Assembly: GCA_947471745.1 (NCBI GenBank)
Contig: CANJKZ010000400.1
Span: forward strand, 806,001-870,000
Length of the DNA stretch: 64,000 bases
Origin: Closterium sp. Naga37s-1
Taxonomy: Eukaryota > Streptophyta > Zygnematophyceae > Desmidiales > Closteriaceae
Reading direction: 5' to 3'
Position numbers and translations under genes: made by a program. The notes beneath the pieces are model-generated. The model worked only from the letters and a program-made list of their open reading frames with translations. It made no database searches and was not told the origin of the DNA. Below, piece by piece: positions 12,701 through 22,137 of the stretch. Numbering within the stretch: position 1 is the first letter of the stretch; each line of letters opens with the position of its first letter.

Positions 12701-13394
12701 CACCCCTCTCAGCAACACCCCTCTCAGCAACACCCCTCTCAGCAACACCCCTCTCAGCAACACCCCTCTCAGCAACACCCCTCTCAGCAACACCCCTCAC
12801 AGCAACACCCCTCACAGCAACACCCCTCACAGCAACACCCCTCTCAGCAACACCCCTCTCAGCAACACCCCTCTCAGCAACACCCCTCACAGCAACACCC
12901 CTCTCAGCAACACCCCTCTCAGCAACACCCCTCTCAGCAACACCCCTCTCAGCAACACCCCTCACAGCAACACCCCTCTCAGCAACACCCCTCTCAGCAA
13001 CACCCCTCTCAGCAACACTCCTCTCAGCAACACCCCTCTCAGCAACACCCCTCTCAGCAACACCCCTCTCAGCAACACCCCTCACAGCAACACCCCTCTC
13101 AGCAACGCCCCTCTCAGCAACACCCCTCACAGCAACACCCCTCTCAGCAACACCCCTCTCAGCAACACCCCTCACAGCAACACCCCTCTCAGCAACACCC
13201 CTCTCAGCAACACCCCTCTCAGCAACACCCCTCTCAGCAACACCCCTCTCAGCAACACCCCTCTCAGCAACACCCCTCACAGCAACACCCCTCTCAGCAA
13301 CACCCCTCTCAGCAACACCCCTCTCAGCAACACCCTTCCCAGTGGCTGCCTCTACCGCTCCTTGCAGCTCGTGCTCCCTTTGGCCTGGAACAAG
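6717..13394 (-). CDS. Multi-exon gene of unknown function with a minisatellite exon, membrane segment and charged helical region
   Basis: Not recognised as a known family. Proposed exons, each with acceptor and donor: 13394-11655, 11437-11290, 10334-10036, 9919-9803, 9584-9485, 8807-8738, and a last exon 6856-6717 ending in TGA. Reading phase carries through the first six without a stop. The first is mostly about 103 copies of a 15-base unit read as GVAER or GVAVR, after a short lead (LVPGQREHELQGAVEAA), and it ends SRMDPQQ. The next encodes a run of about 25 hydrophobic residues, VLVLLVTAHAV onward, likely a membrane helix. The third is rich in Glu, Gln, Arg and Lys and probably helical. The last exon's best-looking frame has a hydrophobic stretch (VTILVTVLCGLLVGN), but its join to 8738 is not phase-consistent, so an exon may be missing. 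The 5' end is unresolved and may reach about 15.25 kb. No homologue was identified. Confidence 0.5.
7376..7710. repeat. 12-bp minisatellite (TTAGCCCTGTGG unit)
   Basis: Tandem array of a 12-base unit, roughly 27 copies, with a few C/T and G/A variants. The related phrase 'caagccctgtg' is scattered upstream from about 7030, so the array grew out of a looser repeat. It lies in the proposed last intron of the unknown gene. Confidence 0.9.
8186..8288. repeat. GATAC microsatellite grading into ATATG repeats
   Basis: Pentanucleotide repeats (gatac) from about 8189 to 8240, then a degenerate atatgat stretch to 8288. Simple-sequence DNA with no coding likeness. Confidence 0.9.
8366..8422. repeat. 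13-bp tandem repeat (AGTTGGCCACTCC)
   Basis: Four nearly identical head-to-tail copies of agttggccactcc, ending in gttggatccacc. A short minisatellite in a predicted intron. Confidence 0.9.
9066..9312 (+). mobile_element. Ty1/copia pol relic (integrase C-terminal region)
   Basis: A plus-strand stretch reads like the end of a copia integrase, with the family's recognisable EPYVEWIGRKPKV...LWVFGC block followed by a FTKKFLVSRDC-like block. No LTRs or other element parts were found nearby. It is an old, broken fragment with at least a few breaks, unrelated at close range to the young elements further right. Confidence 0.65.
10569..10792. repeat. 44-bp tandem repeat, five copies
   Basis: Five nearly identical copies of a unit of about 44 bases containing 'gccctgtagtcagagtgg' and 'gttagcgtacctgtagtt'. 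Variation is mainly a single G/T in 'cctgtag/cctttag'. The phrase 'ccctgtagt' recalls the 12-bp array at 7.4-7.7 kb. Confidence 0.9.
10820..10922. repeat. GTGGGTGGGTCGAT-type minisatellite
   Basis: A G/T-rich tandem array of a 15-16-base unit (gatgcgtgggtgggtc), about six copies. Noncoding in all likelihood. The G-runs could form a G-quadruplex, which is inference only. Confidence 0.8.
11790..13340 (-). repeat. 15-bp minisatellite, about 103 copies, inside a predicted exon
   Basis: Near-perfect tandem array of cagcaacacccctct. The main variable base makes ctctcag or ctcacag, and there are rare single changes. The unit length is a multiple of three, so several frames stay open on both strands. 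On the minus strand the frame set by the flanking splice sites reads GVAER, or GVAVR where the variable base changes GAG to GTG. The order of the two variants is not random by eye: blocks recur, as expected from unequal exchange. Confidence 0.95.
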
Positions 13395-13555
13395 CTGTAG
13401 GGTTGAGGGAAGGGATAGGCAGACGGGAAATAGGAAGTAAGTCCGACGATGGAAGGCAGCACTGGAACAGACATTGCAAGCAACCAATGAAAACTGGAGA
13501 AAATAGAGAAGTGGAAACAATGTGTAAGGATGCAGGGAAAATAGAGAGGCGATGG

Positions 13556-15100
13556 TAGCACACAGCACTAGGGAGGCGAGCTAGCAGGCAAGGGGGTCGA
13601 GGTAAGGAAGGGACGCGGGCGTGAGTATGAATGCATTCTACTCTATCCCTCTACGACTCTAGTATGAGCTCAAGCCGCCCCAGTGCCATGCGCTACCATT
13701 GCCAAAACGCTGCTCATCTCTCACTCAACTTTTGACGCTCATCTCTCATCTCTCATCTTGTTTTATCAAGCATGCAGTGACGAAAGAACGCAGTACAGAT
13801 GGGCAATGATAATTACGAAGCAGAAGCGGTAAGGATGGAAAGGGCGCTGGGAGAGGGAACTGAGCCGTATGGGGTTGCTTGCAGGAGGCACGTGCCCTGC
13901 TGTGAATGCCTGCCGTGCGTCATCCCACCGCCCTCCCTCCCCACACGCTGCCACAGCACCGGACAAGAGGGGTGCAGCAAAGGAAAGCAAGAGGAGCGAG
14001 CGGGGGGAAAGGAACTCAAGTAGTCAGTCGAGGCAGGATAGATAGCAAGAGGCAGAGATATGCATGCAAGGAGGCAGAGATAACAAGAGCGAATGAGTAA
14101 CAGAAACAAAAGTTGAAGTTGAAAAGCACATGGCAGTGGCACTGTGACGCAGTGAAAGGGAAGGCGATGGTAGCACACAGCACTAGGGCGGCGAGCTAGC
14201 AGGCAAGGGGGGTCGAGGTAAGGAAGTGACGCGGGCATGAGTATGAATGCATTCTACTCTACCTCCCTACGACTCTAGAATGAGCTCAAGCCGCCCCAGT
14301 GCCATGCGCTACCATCGCCAAACGCCGCTCATCTCTCACTCAACTTTTGATCGTTCCCATGCGAAAGTGGCCTCATTTGTTTCGAGCATGCGGTGACGGA
14401 AGAATGCGGTAGAGAAATGGGCAATGATAAACACGAAGCAGAAGCGGAAAGGATGGCAAGGGCGAAGGGAACTTAGCCGTATGGGGTGCTTGCAGGACGG
14501 TGGCGTCAGGGCATGCAGGAGGCAAGCACACCGCTGTGACTGCCTGCCGTGCGTCATCCCACCGCCCTTCCTCCCCGCACCACGCTGCCATAGCACCGGA
14601 CGAGAGGGGTGGAGCAAAGGAGGAGAGCAAGAGGACCGAGCGGGGGAAAGGAACCCAAGTAGCCTGCTGTAGCAAGAGAGTACTGAAATGCATGCAAGGG
14701 GGCAGAGATGACAATAACGAATTACCAGCGGAAACAAAAGTTGAAGATAAAAAATCATGCGGCACTGTGACACTGTGAAAGGGGATGGTGATGGTAGCAC
14801 ACACCACTAGGGCGGCGAGCTAGCAGGCAAGGGGGGACTGGGAAAGGAAGTGACGCGGGCATGAGTATGAATGCATTCTACTCTATCCCCCTACGACTCT
14901 AGTATGAGCTCAAGCCGCCCCAGTGCCATGCGCTACCATCGCTAAACGCCATTGGAAAAAAAACTCATGTTTTCGAGCATGCAGTGAGGAAAACGCGCGG
15001 TACAAAGTGGGCAAGGACAATGACGAACCAGAAGCGGCAAAGATGACAAGGGCAAAGGGAGAGGGGACTTAGCCGTATTGGGGAGCTTGCAGCGATAGAA
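13556..15100. repeat. About 620-bp tandem duplication, two and a half copies
   Basis: The segment beginning 'gcacacagcactaggg' recurs at about 13556, 14173 and 14796. Each is followed by gacgcgggc(a/g)tgagtatg and ctcaagccgccccagtgcc. The first two copies contain a minus-strand stretch read as ACGEGGRWDDARQA, or AWCGEEGRWDDARQA in copy 2, which resembles a PPR-type helix. The third copy departs from the others near 15080, where a different hydrophobic coding-like segment begins. Confidence 0.85.
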
Positions 15101-15254
15101 GCAGCGCGACAGTCATCGCTCCAGCCAGCAGGATAATCCACTCTGATGCTTCATTGAATCTCCAAATGAGCGTCCCTCGCTGCTGTTGATGTGATTCCGA
15201 CCGGCCGTCGCATTCGCCTCTTTTATGGTCAACGTTTTGCGTCTCAATTGTCAC
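15060..15254 (-). other. Possible 5' exon with a hydrophobic segment
   Basis: A minus-strand open stretch from 15254 begins MTIETQNVDHK and contains a membrane-like run, WIILLAGAMTVALLLSL. It lies where the 5' end of the unknown multi-exon gene would be expected. No convincing GT donor is seen, only a possible GC donor near 15071, so the link to the downstream exons is a guess. Confidence 0.25.
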
Positions 15255-15840
15255 CGCCGAAAAGCAGCGCTTCGATCGTCGCCGTGAAAAGTGACCATTT
15301 CAGTCGATACATCCCGGAAAGCGTCCCTTCGGTCGTCACCATGAGAAGCCGTTCTATTGATCGTCACTGTCAGCGTCAATTCGGTCGTCGCCGTGAGAAT
15401 TCACCATCACCGCGATCGTCACCATCAGAAACGTCGCTTCGCTCGTCATCGTAACAAGTCGAGACTTTAGATCGTCGCCGTCGAAAAATGTCACCTCGAC
15501 CGTCACCGTCGGAAATCGTCGCTTTGATCGTCACGGTGAGAACTTGCACCCTGATCGTCACTGTCAGAACGCATCACTTCGATCGCCACCATTAGAGGTG
15601 ATTCTCTCGATCGTCACCGTCAGAACTCGCCTATCACCCCCTCGTCGCAGCGCCATCAAATCATTCGCGTTGCCTTCGCCGTGGAAAACATTTTCGCCGG
15701 CAGGGTATCGGCGTCGGCCGTCACGAAATCAAACTGTTCTCGCTGCTTCAACGAACGTATTATGGAGAAATCTTCGGAAGATTTCTGAGGCATCTCGGCG
15801 AGCCCCCACTCTCCCCGCGACTGTCAGGAGATGTCTAAAA
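15200..15840. repeat. Degenerate TCGTCACCGTCAGAA repeat field
   Basis: The phrase 'gatcgtcaccgtcagaa' and variants recur about a dozen times at 30-50-base spacing, all in one orientation, with connecting words such as 'cgcttcg'. It is an old, diverged tandem array with no convincing coding frame. Confidence 0.7.
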
Positions 15841-16256
15841 TACTAAAGACGGAGTTATTGTGAAATACTGCGACCAAAATCGAGATTTCGATCAGGATAG
15901 AGAATTATTGGTAGACGACGGAATGGCAGTCGACGGGAGCCAGGTACTGCTAGGAGCCGCCTGACAGATTCAAAAAATATAGAGATGGAACTTTTTCGAG
16001 TTACTAGAGCCGTCTACCTATAAAACTGTTAGACTCTCCGTAGGGCAGCCGTAGAGCTCAGTTTATTCGATAAGACAGTGTCTACGACTAAGCGTTAAAA
16101 CGGTTACGCGTCGGACGACGACAGCCATGGATTGCAACAGTATGAGCTTGGTTCTTGAAATCAATATATCTGACGATCACGATGGAATAAGACTAAGACT
16201 ACGAAATCTGAAAGTAACATGATCCGTAAGAAATGGCGACAGCCATGGACGTCGGC

Positions 16257-16455
16257 TTAAAACCCGCAGGCCAAGAATTTCAACCTTAGGAAGGTTGGTT
16301 GGGAGTGAAAACGCAAAAGGCCTGCGAACCAATAGGAGTGTCCGAAATGTTGGACGAGGTCTAGAATTCGGGAATGATCACAGGCATTTTTGGGACATCC
16401 AACCAACGCTAGGAAGGATGAACCAAATTTGGCCTTCTTGGCCTGCGGGTTTTAA
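16257..16455. mobile_element. Small foldback element flanked by TTAA
   Basis: Inverted ends AACCCGCAGGCCAAG / CTTGGCCTGCGGGTT face each other at 16261 and 16451, and both are bordered by TTAA (16257-16260 and 16452-16455). Inner parts also pair imperfectly (ccttaggaaggttggttgg against ccaaccaacgctaggaagg). A 191-bp element with a TTAA target duplication fits a piggyBac-type MITE, though TTAA is AT-rich and could be chance. Confidence 0.55.
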
Positions 16456-17008
16456 CGAGCTTTTCTTCAAGTACTCAATGAGCAGAGTGGTGTGATCAAG
16501 GCTTCAGAATGGCATCCATCAATGGAACAAAAGTTGGGTTCAGTGGTGCATTCGAGGCGACTCAAGAGAGATTTAGAGTGGTGGTGAAGGATTCCCAGAG
16601 AAAATAAGGAATCAGTGGAGACTAGTCCATTTTCCCGGCTCAGGTGGAGGCCGCCGCACCGTTGGTGGATGGTGCAGGTTTCGTGAGAGTGTAGACCACG
16701 AGGCTGGCCATTTCGTCAGCAGAATATGCAACTTGCGAAATTTTGACTTAGAGTTTAGCGAACAAATCTTCCGCATCTCTGAAGCACGAAATTCCCAGAG
16801 CTCCCCCATCTGTCTGACAGAAGCGGATGTCTCTGCCAGGGCGCCACGCCGTGGATGGTATGGATGTGTCTCATGCTTGTACAAATCAATTGAAAGGCTG
16901 ACTGCAACTCTCCCCGGCAATGCTATGTGCTCCTTGCTTCCTCCTGGTGTGCGACACAATGTACTTCACTCCAGTGGAGTCACCTCACCTGCGTCAATGT
17001 TTGTTATG

Positions 17009-17562
17009 ATAATGTTGGGGAAAATATGCCACAAGTAACCAAATTGGAACTCGATAACGTGAATGGTAAAAAAAAAACGCGTACGGTCACTGTATCGGGT
17101 TTTCTGACGGGTCTGGTAAGCGGGGTCACGGATTCAGTCACTAACAACAGGTAAAAAATCACGCGAATGGTCACACATGTAACTCCCGCCAAAAAAACTT
17201 GAAACTCAACAAAATTCCCGCTCGCGCCCAACCAATCTGCGAACTTGTAAAAAAACTAAAACCCAATCGGAATCGGATGCGGTTTGGGAACGGATCAACC
17301 CTAAACACCTGGCGAGTTACGTGTTTAGGGTTGATCATCCGAAAATGCATCCAGGTTCTTTCTGGGTTTCATTTTGTTTTGGCGGGAGTTTCATCTGTGA
17401 CCATTCGCGTTAATTTTTACCAGCTGATTGTGACTGATTCCGTGAAACGCTTTATCAGTCGCGTGAAAACACCCTTTGCAGTGACCGTACCCTTTATTTT
17501 TTTACCAAAAATGTTTTCGAGTCCCATGATGGTTACGAACGGTATATTTTCCCATAATGTTG
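17009..17562. mobile_element. Mutator-like MITE with long inverted ends and a 9-bp target duplication
   Basis: A 536-bp element (17018-17553) has imperfect terminal inverted repeats of about 180 bases, starting GGGAAAATATG on the left and ending ATATTTTCCC on the right. It is bordered on both sides by the same nine bases, ATAATGTTG (17009-17017 and 17554-17562). Long ends plus a 9-bp duplication are the hallmark of Mutator-like elements. It encodes no transposase. The arms have diverged noticeably, so it is not recent. Confidence 0.85.
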
Positions 17563-18042
17563 CAGCGGATACACCATTTTGCCTCAACTACACTTCACAT
17601 TTTGACAGTTGAGGCACATCGAGGCTTCAGGTGGAATGATGGCACTTGGAAAAACAGCATGGTAATCAAACCAGCTGCAGCGCCAATTACTCCAGTAAAG
17701 GAGCATAACATACATCAGGTAACTCTAAATGCGAAGGCACAACACAAGTGTAGCTGCCATACCACCCAAGCACCTGCCCATATATACAGCATATGAACGC
17801 ATGCTCGCCGGTTTCTCCCACACGAGATCACCTCCACCAACAAACCACACACACACACTAACATCCCTCTCAGCTTGCACAAGCCCTTTCCTGCAAAGCC
17901 TGCAGGCAAGCAGACCAGCCTCCTCAAAGCTTCAGAGCGTTCCTGGCTTCAAAGCCCGCCCATAGCCTACCTGCACCAAGGCAGCGGTCTCGTCCCTGGA
18001 CCAGCCACAGCTACCAAGGGCCATGTGTGTGCTGTGCATGCT

Positions 18043-20581
18043 CTAGATGAGTGAGTCGATCTCCTCTGAGCGCGCTGACTTGAGGGCGGACACGAGCCCT
18101 ATGGGCACGTTCTGGCGGGGCCGCTGTGTCATGGGGTCCACGGGGGGCAGAGCGCAGCACTGCGCGTACTCGTCACCCTCAAACGCAAAGCAGTAGGGGT
18201 GTGCCGTGCCGATCTGAGGGAGGGGAGAGATGGGGAGAGGGAGGAGGGAAGAGCAGCGGACAGGTGTGAATGCGGCATGAGCGGGCGCCGAATGGCGTCA
18301 TCTTATAACGAGTCATACTTGCAAGCACAGCACCTCGAGATCAGAAAGATCGCAGAGGTACAAGATGATGGGCCGCAGCACATTGCCGTGCGCCACCACC
18401 AGCACTGATTATTTCGAGTCTGCTTATAACGAGTCACTTACATGCAGGCGCAGCATCTCCAGCTCGGTGAGGTCGCAGAGGTACGAGATGATGCAGCGCA
18501 GCACATTGCCATGCGCCACCACCAGCACGTTCTTGCCCTCCGCTAGCCGCGGCTCCACTGTCGACAGGAAAAACGCCAGCGTGCGCTCTGACGTGTCCTG
18601 TAGTGGGGAATGCAGGGAGGAAGTGGCAAGTGATTCAAAAGGGCACGAGCTTCAAGGGGGGCAACAGCAGCACGTTCTTGCCCTCCGCTAGCCGAGGCTC
18701 CACTGTCGACAGGAAGAATGCTAGCGTGCGCTCGGAGGTGTCCTGAGGAATGCAATAACGGGTACAGGAGGAAAATGAGGGAAGAGGGCGGTGAGCGGTG
18801 ACAAGAGCGCGAACGTGCACAGACAGGAGCGGTGACGACTCGGGACTCCTCCGCCAAATGGCCACCCTCCTATTCGTGCTCTAACACCTGCCTCCACTGG
18901 GTACAGCACCGAAGCACCAGCACTCACCAGCAGGCTCTCCCCCTTGGGCGGGCGTGTGTCGTGGCTCCTCCGCCAGTCGCCACCTGCTCGTGCCCAAACT
19001 CCTACCGTGCTCGATGCATCACTCTATATCGAGTACAGCAACTCACCAGCAGGCTCTCCCCCTTGGGCGGGCGTGTGTCGTGGCTCCTCCGCCAGATCGC
19101 CACCTGTTCGTGCCCGAATTCCTTCGCTGCTGCCTCCTTGTTCAACCCCTGAGCAAGTGGGGGATGGGTATGGAACAATGGCGAAAGAGGGCGAGTCAAG
19201 ACCATTCACAGAAGAAAGGGAATTCACCGGACAAGGCGTTATTTTCCCTGAAATATGAAAGAAAACGAATTCCGTCGCTCACCTGCAAATCACCGTAGCA
19301 GCGCTCGTTGAGGCGCGGGTCGGCGTAGACGGGGATCATGCGGCACGCCGCCTGCTTGAGCGCCTGTGCCGCCGCCTCGCGCAGCCGCAGGCGGTTTTCG
19401 TCGCCCGTCTTGCCGCGCCCGTAGTAGCCGCCGCGCACAATCACCGGCACCGCCTTGTGGACGCTCTGTCAAAGGGAGTCACGAGGGCCGATGGGAAAGG
19501 AAGGAACAGACGTGCTTTAGGATCGAATTTTGAGGCGCCTCAAAGCTAGTCGCGACAACAGACTGCAACTGCGACATGCGACGCTCAACTGCGACATGCG
19601 ACGTTCACATGCGACGTGCGACGCTCACCTGCGACGTCGACACTCACCTGCGGCATGCGACGCTCGCGTGCGACGTGCGACGCTCACCTGCGTCATGGCG
19701 AGCAGCGCCGTCTGCTTGGAGCGCACGAGGCGGCTCGTGAAGATCATGTCGAAGTCGATCTCCGCCACGGACCGCCCGCCCGCCATGGCCTCCATCACGC
19801 CGCGCTCCGTCAACGGAATGTCCACGTCACTGTGACGTGGCAAAAGAAGGTTTCGGGAGGGTAACAGAAATTAGTCGCAACCATGAAGCGGGATACAGAG
19901 ACGCAGTCGGGCGCTCAGACAAAATAACCTCCCGTCTGGAGTTAACTCACACGAAGCAGACATACATCAAAGCGCCACTCACCCCGTAAACAACTTCAGG
20001 TCGTTCCACATGCTCTCGCCGTGCCGCATGAGCACGAGCGTCGGATGATCGTGCACCTTCGCGCACTTGATCGACGGCTCTGTGTCTTCGCCGCACACCT
20101 TAACCACCATGCTGACGTGGCGCTCCTTCCGCTGCCTCCCCCGCTTCTCGCGCGCCTGCTCCTCCTCCTCCCGGCGCACCGACGCCCCGTTCGCCTTCTC
20201 GAGCCGCTCCCACGCGTCGCCGTCGTTCGGTGGCCGCGCACCCCGCTCCTCGCTCGGCGGCGTCGCGGCGGGGCGCTCCGGCGGGGCGATTCGCGCCGCC
20301 ACCTTGACGCAGCGGCGACAAGAGGAGGACCACGTCGACGCGTCAAACGCGGACCCGGATCCCGGCGACGGGAAGATTCGCGTGGCGAGAAACTGCGACT
20401 CGAGGCGACAGACGGAGTGGCATGACGGCGACACGGCGCAAGGTAGGCGAGCGTGAGCGCGAGAGGTGCTAGATTTGGTGGTCGATAGGCTCGCGTTCGC
20501 CTTCGCGTTCGCGCATCCGACGACTGCGGTTCTCGCTACTGCGTCTCGAGGAGTAAAACGGAATACAGCGACTCTCGCCAT
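18043..20581 (-). CDS. 2,3-bisphosphoglycerate-dependent phosphoglycerate mutase, probably plastid-targeted
   Basis: Interconverts 3- and 2-phosphoglycerate in glycolysis through a phosphohistidine. Six exons with clean splice sites: 20581-19983, 19829-19688, 19465-19283, 19148-19047, 18597-18442, 18213-18043 (TAG stop); 450 residues. The core follows bacterial GpmA block by block: [12 protein letters not shown] (catalytic His187), [32 protein letters not shown] (acid Glu301), [25 protein letters not shown] and VVAHGNVLR (His371). The usual His after NER is Cys here. Before the core lie about 175 extra residues: an Arg/Ala/Ser-rich start that looks like a plastid transit peptide, then a charged low-complexity linker. 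Plants normally use a cofactor-independent mutase in the cytosol, which supports a plastid or other role for this type. Partial exon copies lie in introns 4 and 5. Confidence 0.93.
18300..18410 (-). repeat. Partial copy of mutase exon 5 tail
   Basis: Lies in intron 5 and repeats the last 100 bases or so of exon 5 with a donor (CTTGCAA then GTATGA). The words 'cttataacgagtca' flank both this copy and the real exon end, which fixes the duplicated unit at about 121 bases. The copy is visibly diverged. Confidence 0.85.
18661..19010 (-). repeat. Partial copies of mutase exon 5 head and exon 4 tail
   Basis: Both lie in intron 4. Bases 18746-18661 repeat the first 85 bases or so of exon 5 with an acceptor (CCTCAG before GACACC). 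Bases 19010-18921 repeat the end of exon 4 with its donor. A third, fainter exon 4 piece lies near 18840-18880. The order, tail copy next to the upstream exon and head copy next to the downstream exon, matches the GNOM-like gene. Confidence 0.85.
19556..19690. repeat. GCGACGTGCGACGCTCACCT minisatellite at the exon 2 donor
   Basis: About six degenerate copies of a unit of roughly 20 bases that contains the exon 2 donor sequence of the mutase gene (CAG then GTGAGCGTCGC on the minus strand). The array therefore multiplies donor-like sites inside intron 2. Confidence 0.75.
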
Positions 20582-21815
20582 CGTAATTGCGATAGGGAGC
20601 GGAGAGAACAGTCAACGAGCGAAAGGCAGGAGTATAGACGAGAGGAAAATAAGGCTAATTCCTTGTCTGTCAATAACAACGTTTTGATGACAGAAAGTTT
20701 CTCCGGCAGTCTGCTGTGAAAGTGGCAGATGTGAGCCAAACGACAGGGCGACCTGAACGGAAAAGTGAGCAACGAGAAAAAGAATGCAGCTGGATTTTTG
20801 GTTTATAGCAGGCCAGCAGAGCACGAAAACTAGTGGAATGCAGGTCTGACGAGTTGTGTCGCCTTTTGGAAGTAGGAAGAGGTGGTTTCGAGAAGATGAG
20901 GAGGGTTGTTGAGAAGTCGAAAGAGCAGACCAGCTACACTGAACGAGCAGAGAGAACGAGCAGAGGAACCAATGCAGAGCAGATCGGAAACTGAAGGTGC
21001 GCGTGCGCGGGGGAGTTTGGGGAAGGAATAGGGGGGGAGAATTGGAGTGGAGAGAAGAAGCGAAAAGCGGAGGGAGGGAGACGCGGGCGGAATGCGGGGA
21101 AGGGGCGGCAGAAGCGCCATTTCGTCCGCAACAAGGGAAGTAGCAGGCGTTGCGACCATTTGGATGTGACGAACGAGTACGACCATGAGCAGAGTGGCAG
21201 GCGGTCTACGACATGCAAACCGGCATCTGCAATCTGCGACCGCGAACAGGAAGCCTTATCCGCCGATGCATATTTCTATTTCCAGTTCAAGATAACGGCT
21301 GCCAGTTCCAGATAACGGTTGCTCCTGCAAAATGACCGAATTGATGTGGTCGGTGGTGCGACGAGAGCCCAAGCAAGCGGGAAGATGTTTTCAGTGTGGT
21401 GGAGGCAATGATGGCAGGTGTAGATCTGGTCCAATGATCTTCTGGCCGCTCCTGTCACAATGGCAGGCATTGACGTGGCAAAACTCCATCCATGCGACAC
21501 TTTGCAGATATCGCGGAACAATTTTCCGCATTTGTGTTCGTCGTCACAGTCGCCAGGGAAACTTCTTGATGTCCGACATTCGCGCTTCGGTTGGCTATCG
21601 ATCTCCAGCGACGAAGGAGGCCACACATCGGAAATCGCATCTGACGATGACGAACGCTGCCACGCTAACGCGGAAAGACCACGTGTGGTACGATCTAAGC
21701 ATCATCCTACCCCTCAGCCACAAGAGTAGCCCACGGGATTGGGTGCACAACCAATCATGTTCCGCATTCACGACCCTAGCACCTGCGAAGGGGCTTCAAT
21801 AAGTGGGAAGATGTC
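20582..21815. other. Spacer between the mutase gene and the recombinase-bearing unit
   Basis: About 1.2 kb with no supported gene. The first few hundred bases should hold the mutase promoter and 5' UTR. Open stretches on either strand lack splice sites, family likeness and consistent codon use. I see no repeats or RNA genes here. Confidence 0.4.
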
Positions 21816-21821
21816 ACCCGA

Positions 21822-22137
21822 ATCCCTCCGATCCCCCCCCTTTGCCCCTGCGGGATTTCCCCGGAGGGATTTCGTTTTTCCCGCAGTCGCCTAGCGGGGC
21901 ACGCGAGGGGGGAGGATATCTGCGAGATCCCTCCGATCCCCCCCCTTTGCCCCTGCGGGATTTCCCCGGAGGGATTTCGTTTTTCCCGCAGTCGCCTAGC
22001 GGGGCACGCGAGGGGGGAGGATATCTGCGAGATCCCTCCGATCCCCCCCCTTTGCCCCTGCGGGATTTCCCCGGAGGGATTTCGTTTTTCCCGCAGTCGC
22101 CTAGCGAAGCACGCGAGGGGTGGGAGCCGACCCCCCC
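21822..22137. repeat. 105-bp tandem triplicate
   Basis: Three copies with a period of exactly 105 bases (starts near 21822, 21927 and 22032). Each holds 'atccctccgatccccccc', 'cggagggatttcgttttt' and 'cccgcagtcgcctagcg'. The unit also contains an internal imperfect palindrome around 'gggatttccccggaggga'. Copies differ at only a few bases. It lies at the left side of the recombinase-bearing unit and could be a terminal or subterminal repeat. Confidence 0.95.

Larger units (their letters stand above)
15841..18042. other. Intergenic region with no recognised gene
   Basis: Apart from the two small inverted-repeat elements inside it, I see no supported gene between the TCG-rich repeat field and the 3' end of the phosphoglycerate mutase gene. 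Short open stretches near 16.6-17.0 kb lack splice sites and family likeness. The part just left of 18043 would contain the mutase gene's 3' UTR; no clear polyadenylation signal stands out. Confidence 0.4.

Noticed and set aside
7376-13340. CRISPR-like arrays
   Set aside because: The repeats are head-to-tail with no unique spacers, in a spliced eukaryotic genome, so they are minisatellites.
11558-13558. Long plus-strand open frames through the 15-bp array (reading HPSQQ, NTPLS or SATPL repeats)
   Set aside because: A unit of 15 bases without a stop keeps several frames open automatically. Only the minus-strand frame is framed by splice sites and continues in phase into further exons.
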